Source: Pygmaiobacter massiliensis (GTDB lineage: Bacteria > Bacillota > Clostridia > Oscillospirales > Ruminococcaceae). From it: a stretch of DNA of 64,000 bases. The position numbers were made by a program, and so were the translations under genes. Position 1 is the first letter of the stretch, and each line of letters begins with the position of its first letter. Location of the stretch: contig JALFTI010000010.1 in the NCBI GenBank assembly GCA_022778585.1, forward strand, positions 225,495 through 289,494, read 5' to 3'. Of this stretch, positions 59,017-64,000 are shown in pieces. The notes beneath the pieces are model-generated. The model was not told the DNA's origin, did not search any database, and worked only from the letters and a program-made list of their open reading frames with translations.

Positions 59017-59092
59017 GGGCTCGTAGCTCAGCTGGGAGAGCGCTGCGTTCGCATCGCAGAGGTCGAGGGTTCGATCCCCTTCGAGTCCACCA
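59017..59092 (+). tRNA. tRNA-Ala (anticodon CGC)
   Basis: Complete cloverleaf: acceptor GGGCTCG / CGAGTCC, D-arm GCTCAGCTGGGAGAGC, anticodon stem CTGCG / CGCAG around TTCGCAT (anticodon CGC, reads GCG), T-arm GAGGGTTCGATCCCCTT, discriminator A and an encoded CCA at 59090-59092. Confidence 0.97.
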
Positions 59093-59099
59093 AAATTGG

Positions 59100-59132
59100 A
59101 AAACGCTGCGGTTTTTACTGCGGCGTTTTTTT
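59100..59132 (+). terminator. Intrinsic terminator after tRNA-Ala
   Basis: AACGCTGCGG / CTGCGGCGTT stem followed by a T-run. Confidence 0.8.
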
Positions 59133-59178
59133 ATTTGACTGCTGAAACACCACAGATGAATTTCCGATTTGATCACTT

Positions 59179-59215
59179 GACGGGCACCTCCTTTCGAAAG
59201 TGCCTGTCTTTTTGT
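59179..59215 (+). terminator. Second hairpin terminator
   Basis: GACGGGCAC / GTGCCTGTC with TTTTT. No gene ends here on the plus strand. On the minus strand the same bases hold an AAAGGAGGTG, a ribosome-binding-site-like sequence without a gene behind it. Both suggest the junction of inserted or deleted DNA. Confidence 0.55.
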
Positions 59216-59991
59216 TTATAGCGGCTCCGGATTTGAGAGGCTTTTCTATCAAAACAACTGTCCCGGCAGTTTCCAGTTTCTTTTGTATGTCTTGATGAAG
59301 TCCTGAAATGATATCACAGCCAATAGAGGATACTCATAAATATTCTCTTAAGGTTTTAATTTTTAAAAACAAAACATCTTCCCAGGCTGCGGGTAACGCA
59401 GAAATAACTTGCTTAATTTTTTACTCTCAGGGTTACATCCAGGCGGTCATGAGCATGAAAAGCACTCCATGCCCCTATCAGCAAAATTCACCGACAAAAT
59501 CTGAGAAGCTTTCCTGACCATAATCCCGGACCACACGGAAACAGTATGGTCAAAAATAGATAAAGATAAAGTGGAACGGCAAGAAAACCGCTAAAAACAG
59601 CCCAAAATAATTAAAAAAGTTTTTGAGGCTAGTTTACATCCGTAATGAATAATCCTCTTCCCATAATATTTTATAAAACATCAAACCAAACATTAAATTT
59701 TGCATTAAAAAAATGATACAATCTTATATTAGAAAATTTATAATAAAAAACATATCGACTATATATCGAAAAAGTTCTATTAAAACCACACTTTTTTATT
59801 TAATGTGATAAAATGTATAATAAAGGTTATTTCCTGACTTTCTTCTTTATAAATATATTAGCTTCCACACATTCACAAAAGCGGCTCAAAGCGAGATTTT
59901 CATGCAAAATCTGATTCGTGAAACTTTTTTTCGCGAAAGAAGTCATTGTCTGGAATGAATTTTGGGTTGATTTGGGAGAGGAATGGTATCT
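59216..59991. other. AT-rich stretch of degraded sequence
   Basis: No intact gene. On the minus strand 59333-59115 is open without a start and reads VSSIGCDIISGLHQDIQKKL then ETAGTVVLIEKPLKSGAAIN, which looks like part of a lost protein. A second open piece ends near 59453. 59580-59970 is extremely AT-rich, with a composition unlike the core genes of the window. I see no transposase and no direct repeat of the tRNA 3' end. Confidence 0.45.
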
Positions 59992-60933
59992 ATGAAATGT
60001 TATGATGAGCAACTGAGTCAGCTGCAAGAACAATGCGCAAGAAAGAAAAAATTAGAGGCATCCGTTAAAGAGCTCATTGCTCAGCAGGAAAGCTATACCT
60101 CTCGTACAAAAGAACTACAGCAGCTTTTGTCTGAAAAACAGGCAGTTGTAGAACAGTTAGAAAATCGAAGTTTGACTGCGTTTTTCTACAATTTCATCGG
60201 AAAAGCAGACGAAAAATTGTCCAAGGCACGCAAGGAGGCTTATTCCGCCCAAGTGGAATATGATACCGCTACAAACGAGCTGCTTCATGTGCAGCAACAT
60301 TTGAAGCAGTGTGAGGCAGAGCTGATATCTCTTCAAGGCTGTGAGGAAAATTACGCCTCTGTCCTGCAGGAAAAGATTGAGGCTTTGAAAGCGGCCGGCG
60401 GAATTACGGCCGAACAAATTTTGCAGCTTGAGCACAAACAAAAAGATTTACTGCTTCAAAAGCAGAAACTACAGGAAACTTTGGACATTGGCAGCGCTGT
60501 AATTTCCTGTGCAGATACAATTTTATTGCAACTGGATGATGCTGAAGGCTTGGGACACTTTGATCTTTTTGGCGGCGGTTTAATTACGGGTGTGCTAAAA
60601 CATCACTCTCTGAACAAAGCCCAGACACTGGTTGAAGATTTGCAGACACAACTGCTCCGTTTCAAAACAGAACTGACTGATATTACAATTGATGCAGACA
60701 TCCAGATCAAAATTCATGGCCCCCTGCAGGTTGCCGATTACTTTTTTGATGGAATTATTGCAGACTGGACTGTACTGGATCAAATACATGACGCCCAAGA
60801 GAAGGTACAGCAACTCAGGAACCAAATCTGTGGTACATTGGATCATCTGCGTGCTTTGGCAGAACAGATCGATGCAGAATACTCTCGAATTTCCAGCGAC
60901 ATAGAACAGTTAGTAGGAAGCGCAAGCATATAA
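59992..60933 (+). CDS. Coiled-coil protein of unknown function
   Basis: A 313-residue, probably cytoplasmic protein. Residues 5-60 and 75-170 form long heptad-rich helices (QLQEQCARKKKLEASVKELI, QHLKQCEAELISLQGCEENY, LLLQKQKLQETLDIGSAVIS). A short apolar motif RSLTAFFYNFIGKADEKLSK (about 58-77) and a Gly-rich segment GLGHFDLFGGGLITGVLKHH (about 188-207) interrupt the coil; a further helix pair ends the protein. No signal sequence or enzyme motif is seen. GGGAGAGG lies ten bases before the ATG at 59992; the ATG at 59983 is too close to it. It stands alone in AT-rich accessory DNA. Confidence 0.8.
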   Translation: MKCYDEQLSQLQEQCARKKKLEASVKELIAQQESYTSRTKELQQLLSEKQAVVEQLENRSLTAFFYNFIGKADEKLSKARKEAYSAQVEYDTATNELLHVQQHLKQCEAELISLQGCEENYASVLQEKIEALKAAGGITAEQILQLEHKQKDLLLQKQKLQETLDIGSAVISCADTILLQLDDAEGLGHFDLFGGGLITGVLKHHSLNKAQTLVEDLQTQLLRFKTELTDITIDADIQIKIHGPLQVADYFFDGIIADWTVLDQIHDAQEKVQQLRNQICGTLDHLRALAEQIDAEYSRISSDIEQLVGSASI

Positions 60934-61002
60934 GCTTAAATAAATTCTAAAAGGTTTTTAAATTTTATTCAGTATGGCGGAAAACCTTCAATAAACCTCA
61001 AA

Positions 61003-61394
61003 TTACATTTTTGATATACTGCGCTTGAGCTGCAGAAACACAAGTACTAGGCCGATTCCGGCAACACCGGAAATCGCCGCACTCATGCCAGAAGAAAGTT
61101 TTGTTCCCAGCACCTGCATTACACCTCGCACCACAAACATCACAGCCGTTAAATTCAGGCCAATATGATAGGCAAGCAGCACCCGTCCGGTCTTTGCCCC
61201 GGTGAAAGAAAAGTTTTTTCCAACAGCAAAAGCAACAGAAAAAATACCATCCCCAACAGGAAGTAATGCGCGTGTACTACCCCCAGGGTGGTTTTTCCGG
61301 CAAAGCCGTTGAACTTGGTAAATTCCAGATAAAACACACCGCCAGCCATGGCTAGAACAGCGTACAGCAGCGCCATATTCATATATCGCTTCAT
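61003..61394 (-). pseudogene. DUF2871-type membrane protein gene with a one-base frameshift
   Basis: Frame 1 (61394 on) reads MKRYMNMALLYAVLAMAGGV, FYLEFTKFNGFAGKTTLGVV, HAHYFLLGMVFFLLLLLLEK, then runs into an unrelated tail. The natural continuation FSFTGAKTGRVLLAYHIGLN and LTAVMFVVRGVMQVLGTKLS to a stop at 61005-61003 lies in another frame. Restoring one A in the run of six A after the LLLLLLE codons (plus-strand TTTTTT near 61213) gives a continuous protein of about 130 residues with four helices, the DUF2871 length. Either the gene is broken or the base count of this run is wrong. Confidence 0.75.
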
Positions 61395-61407
61395 ATTCGT
61401 TTCTCCT

Positions 61408-62073
61408 TTATTTGCATTCCTTTTTCATAGCAAAATACCCAATTAAAACCGTCCAAACATAGGCACAGGTCTTGGGAATCATCAGCATTCCAATCATCGG
61501 CACAGCATCTGCCCACAGCACCACCGGGATATAGAAACCAAAGCTCAGCACAATGGTCAGCCACATCCAGCGGAACGCCCGATCTTGCTGCTTCTTTGCG
61601 CTATAATAGAACAGTACGATCACCAAAAGCCCCAGCAGGGCAAAGGGAATGTTACGGTAAAGCCCCCAGGAAAGGGGAGCTTCAGCGCTAAGCCACTGGT
61701 TGTGCGGCATCATACATAAAGCAATCCTTGCACCGGCCAGGCCGTACACAACACCTGTCAATCCGTTTTGCCCTTTGATCCGGTACCGCTGCCGCCACAC
61801 ATAGTAGAGCAGCACATAAAAAATTGTCATAGTAACTGAGGTGATCCATTTTCCAAGTCCTAAGGCAACGGTGTAATTTTCTAAGCCAGTGGTGCAAAGA
61901 GCAATAGCACGCGGAACGAGATGGAATGAATCGCCTGCCCCCAACACAACTGCCATCCAGCCAAACAGTCTAAATTGGCGCTCTGCTTTACTTTTGCGGA
62001 TCATTTGAATGCCGATGGTAATAACCAAAATCAGATATACCGCATCAAATATTGTTTCTACAATCGCTTGCAT
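61408..62073 (-). CDS. Seven-helix membrane protein of unknown function
   Basis: A 221-residue protein with about seven membrane helices: MQAIVETIFDAVYLILVITI, FGWMAVVLGAGDSFHLVPRA, VALGLGKWITSVTMTIFYVL, then four more. It ends with a basic tail (FAMKKECK). Conserved-looking polar residues (GDSFHLVPR and YYVWRQRY) sit at helix ends. It is the only intact member of the three-gene set behind the TetR gene. AAGGAGAA lies before its ATG. I do not recognise a named family. Confidence 0.75.
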   Translation of the reverse strand: MQAIVETIFDAVYLILVITIGIQMIRKSKAERQFRLFGWMAVVLGAGDSFHLVPRAIALCTTGLENYTVALGLGKWITSVTMTIFYVLLYYVWRQRYRIKGQNGLTGVVYGLAGARIALCMMPHNQWLSAEAPLSWGLYRNIPFALLGLLVIVLFYYSAKKQQDRAFRWMWLTIVLSFGFYIPVVLWADAVPMIGMLMIPKTCAYVWTVLIGYFAMKKECK

Positions 62074-62116
62074 CCGTTATTCTCCTTTATGTTTCATTTT
62101 ATTTACAACTGTGGCA

Positions 62117-62528
62117 TCAGCAAGTACTGCTGCGCCAAAAGTTACGGTCAAACAACAACCCCGCTAATAAAAGCGAAGCCCCCAAACCCGTATAAAAAAC
62201 TGCGATAAACTGCTCCGGCGCCAATCCACTCGCCCGCAGACCAATTCCACCGGTCATCATTACCGCCATAATAACGAATGCTTTTCCATCAAAAAATTTA
62301 AGAAAAATGCCGTTCTTCCACATAGAAATGAATTCTGGCTGTGTGCTTTTTTACCAATTTTCCAAAAATAAATTTTTGAAACACAACAAAAACAAGTGCG
62401 GATAACAGAATATTCAGCACAGATCGATAAGATGGGTATGCAATCACCCCTATGCGAAGCATGTTAAAGCCCGCTGCGCTCCATACCAAACAAGCAAGAA
62501 GCAGTAAGGTGTTTCATTTGACTTTCAT
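62117..62528 (-). pseudogene. Membrane-protein gene broken by a stop and a frameshift
   Basis: From the ATG at 62528 (after AGGAGACTGTCT) the frame reads MKVK, then TGA as codon 5, then NTLLLLACLVWSAAGFNMLR, IGVIAYPSYRSVLNILLSAL and KKHTARIHFYVEERHF. There an extra T in a five-T run (plus-strand AAAAA near 62307) shifts the frame. The continuation LKFFDGKAFVIMAVMMTGGI, GLRASGLAPEQFIAVFYTGL lies one base over and ends at 62117. Repaired, it would be a four-helix protein of about 135 residues. Two independent lesions make true decay likely. It is the first gene after the TetR operator. Confidence 0.7.
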
Positions 62529-62545
62529 AGACAGTCTCCTTTGGT

Positions 62546-62558
62546 TGAACATTGTTCA
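62546..62558. promoter_or_regulatory. TetR operator copy 1
   Basis: TGAACATTGTTCA, perfect arms TGAAC/GTTCA around ATT, between the TetR gene terminator and the ribosome binding site of the membrane-protein gene. The same 13 bases recur at 63170-63182. Confidence 0.8.
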
Positions 62559-62568
62559 GTTTCTAGGA

Positions 62569-62597
62569 TAAAAATTCCCACAATCAGGTGGGAATTT
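62569..62597 (-). terminator. Terminator of the TetR gene
   Basis: AAAATTCCCAC / GTGGGAATTTT hairpin directly after the TetR stop. Confidence 0.8.
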
Positions 62598-63154
62598 TAA
62601 TAAAGAGTTCTGCGAACGATCTCCAGTATAGCGCCCGGATCATAATCTTGACGAAGCAGAGCAGACAACATAAGGGAAAATAGTACATCTGCAAATTTTT
62701 CCGGTGTAAACTGCTCTGTAAAAGCACCAGGCCTAACTTTAACATCTCGTTTTAATACAGAACACAAACCATCTAAAATATGCTGCCAGGTCTGTTGCAT
62801 TTTCCGTTTGCCGTCCAGCTTCTCCTCCCGCATAAACCCTAAAGAATGCAGCGTGAAGAACCCAGGGTATTGCTTGCAGCCATACTCCATCTGTCTATAC
62901 ATCCAGGTAATACAAGCCTGCGTATCCTGAAATACAGCTTCGTCCTGCGGGCGGTGGAAGATTTCACACCACACACTCTCTACGGTAGCTGCCACCAGTT
63001 GAGCTTTGGAACTAAAATAATTATAGATAGACCCTACAGATACACCACAGGCGGCCGCAACAGAACGAATATTAATCGCAGACCACCCCTGTTGCTGAAT
63101 CAGCTCCCGACTGGTTTTCAAAATTTCTTCTTTTGATGTTACAACCGTATTCAT
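62597..63154 (-). CDS. TetR-family transcriptional regulator
   Basis: A 185-residue repressor. The N-terminal helix-turn-helix is typical: KTSRELIQQQGWSAINIRSV, AAACGVSVGSIYNYFSSKAQ, LVAATVESVW (residues 14-60). The C-terminal ligand domain begins near residue 65 and has a divergent, Cys- and Trp-containing middle (ACITWMYRQMEYGCKQYPGF). The identical TGAACATTGTTCA palindromes before this gene and before the next one indicate self-control and control of the three membrane-protein genes. The inducer is unknown. Confidence 0.93.
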   Translation of the reverse strand: MNTVVTSKEEILKTSRELIQQQGWSAINIRSVAAACGVSVGSIYNYFSSKAQLVAATVESVWCEIFHRPQDEAVFQDTQACITWMYRQMEYGCKQYPGFFTLHSLGFMREEKLDGKRKMQQTWQHILDGLCSVLKRDVKVRPGAFTEQFTPEKFADVLFSLMLSALLRQDYDPGAILEIVRRTLY

Positions 63155-63169
63155 CTTATCACCCCAATA

Positions 63170-63182
63170 TGAACATTGTTCA
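63170..63182. promoter_or_regulatory. TetR operator copy 2
   Basis: TGAACATTGTTCA, 15 bases before the TetR start codon; identical to 62546-62558. Confidence 0.8.
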
Positions 63183-63225
63183 TTGTAATTTTAACTGCAA
63201 TGTTTGTCAAGTCTGGCACTGATAA

Positions 63226-63282
63226 CCCAAACAAGGTCCATTTTTCGGACACTGGCGCCGAAAAATGGACCTTGCATTTGGG
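63226..63282. repeat. Long perfect inverted repeat (hairpin)
   Basis: CAAGGTCCATTTTTCGG (63232-63248) and CCGAAAAATGGACCTTG (63258-63274), 17 bp perfect with a nine-base loop ACACTGGCG. Outside a two-base bulge, CCCAAA (63226) pairs with TTTGGG (63277-63282). There is no T-run. It does not follow a gene end on the plus strand. It may be a small mobile repeat or a transposon-end remnant. Confidence 0.75.
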
Positions 63283-63592
63283 AAAACCTTGCTATATAAA
63301 ACTTTCTTGATGGTTCAGTATGGATTTTTCAAAAATAAAAGCGGGTTGTTTCTCCTTCTATTTTACTATGAAAGCATCCGCTTTTGATAAGGGTACCCAA
63401 CAGCTCTCCGTTTGTTTGGTCCACGCGCTGCGACTAGCACTTACAAAATGCTGTAACGCTTAAAATTTGTACCCACATTATAAACGCTATGATCGATTAT
63501 GCTCCTGTGTCCCTGCGCGCACATAAATGGAACCTGCGCTCATATTTCATCCTCTTATATAGGTTACAAACAGCTATGCCAGAAACTATATT
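63283..63592. other. Intergenic stretch with a possible gene relic
   Basis: On the minus strand 63433-63329 is open between two stops and ends QRVDQTNGELLGTLIKSGCF, HSKIEGETTRFYF. It looks like the tail of a lost gene but lacks start and ribosome binding site. The remainder shows nothing. Confidence 0.25.
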
Positions 63593-64000
63593 TCAAACTT
63601 CTCCCTTTAAAAATTCAAACCAACTGCCAACACCTTTCTGAAGGGCCAATTCATAAATTTTTACCGACGTCACATTGTCCTGAATGGCCATTCCTGTCGT
63701 GTCAAAAATAGTAATTTCTTCCTCATTGATACGGCCCATTTTTTTACCGGTCACCAGTTCACCAATCTCTGCATAGATGTCATTTTGTTGAATAACACCA
63801 GCTAACAGCGCATTTCGTGTTTCACCCCGAGCGATACACTGCTTCATACTGTCATTAACAATTTTTGCACCCCTAAACACTTCAGGATCCCATTCGTTCT
63901 TTCCGGGCATATCCGCCCCTACTGCAATAATGTGGATACCCTTGGGTACCAGCTGCGCTGGCACAATATATTTTTTGGAAGGAGTGGTAGAGACAGCCAC
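63593..64000 (-). CDS. Ornithine cyclodeaminase/mu-crystallin family protein, partial
   Basis: The C-terminal 135 codons of an NAD(P)-dependent enzyme; the 5' part is beyond the right edge. Visible family segments: AVSTTPSKKYIVP at the cut, KGIHIIAVGADMPGKNEWDP (nucleotide-fold strand and catalytic Asp region), AEIGELVTGKKMGRINEEEI and TIFDTTGMAIQDNVTSVKIY. Members deaminate ornithine to proline, reduce imines or act as alanine dehydrogenases; the part seen does not decide between these. No start can be given because the frame is open at position 64000. Confidence 0.88.
   Translation of the reverse strand: MAVSTTPSKKYIVPAQLVPKGIHIIAVGADMPGKNEWDPEVFRGAKIVNDSMKQCIARGETRNALLAGVIQQNDIYAEIGELVTGKKMGRINEEEITIFDTTGMAIQDNVTSVKIYELALQKGVGSWFEFLKGEV

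Noticed and set aside
58801..59092. CRISPR array or tandem repeat from the two tRNA-like units
   Set aside because: Only two diverged units are present, with no regular spacing; no CRISPR repeats were seen anywhere in the window.
59827..60033. 68-codon open frame on the minus strand before the coiled-coil gene
   Set aside because: Overlaps the start of a well-supported gene, no ribosome binding site, low-complexity AT-rich sequence.
63593..64000. Complete small enzyme starting at position 64000 with GTG
   Set aside because: The frame stays open to the window edge and the family is about 320 residues; the GTG is an internal valine codon.

Overview
The window reads as chromosome of an anaerobic, endospore-forming member of the Clostridia, most likely in the Oscillospiraceae/Ruminococcaceae sphere. 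That is inference: it rests on a spoIIGA-sigE-sigG sporulation locus, three T-box-controlled aminoacyl-tRNA synthetases, Gram-positive protein families (DUF951, DUF4364, RqcP, RNase M5-like, type 2 GalT) and strong AGGAGG-type ribosome binding sites. No rRNA, CRISPR array, complete insertion sequence or phage module was found. One tRNA gene, tRNA-Ala(CGC), is present.

Layout. 1-600: the 5' part of a riboflavin ECF-transporter gene (ribU) behind an FMN riboswitch, minus strand. 600-2085: gene relics around one small exported protein. 2086-8464: plus-strand housekeeping genes (MscS channel, thioesterase, transglutaminase lipoprotein, TSCPD protein, GalT, HAD phosphatase) plus one unrecorded-looking 35-residue microprotein on the minus strand. 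8520-11027: sigG, sigE, spoIIGA. 11482-20864: a minus-strand operon headed by an alanine T-box (alaS, HIT, apt, comEC, holA, an RNase M5-HAD fusion, rlmA). 20936-25975: M18 aminopeptidase, lytic transglycosylase, coaE, tsaC, prfA, DUF951. 26176-30413: S1-domain protein, DUF4364, pfkA, XRE/S24 regulator. 30886-36210: ferredoxin-type aldo/keto reductase, T-box thrS lacking the TGS domain, class B PBP. 36558-40390: rnr, secG, deoB. 41113-45545: pyk-luxS, rqcP, T-box cysS. 45787-51404: two family-4 glycosyltransferases (one fused to a VTT/DedA membrane domain), an HD protein and a SpoVB-like flippase. 51586-58612: ornithine/alanine racemase, AGCS symporter, glutaminase, LysR regulator, NAD synthetase.

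58790-64000 is the accessory part. A truncated tRNA-Ala(CGC)-like element precedes an intact tRNA-Ala(CGC). It is followed by an AT-rich stretch of degraded sequence, an orphan coiled-coil gene and a TetR-controlled set of three small membrane-protein genes. Two of these three are broken by frameshift or stop. The same 13-bp palindrome, TGAACATTGTTCA, sits before the TetR gene and before the first gene it would control.

How the parts fit: glutaminase, AGCS symporter and LysR look like one regulon, because a near-identical TTTTGCACAAAA element lies in the core promoter of each. The sporulation locus shows a Spo0A-like box before spoIIGA and a forespore-type promoter before sigG. The strongest candidates for something new are the RNase M5-HAD fusion, the glycosyltransferase-VTT fusion, the microprotein at 3757-3864 and the TetR/membrane-protein set. 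I saw no complete, clearly undescribed defence or mobile system.
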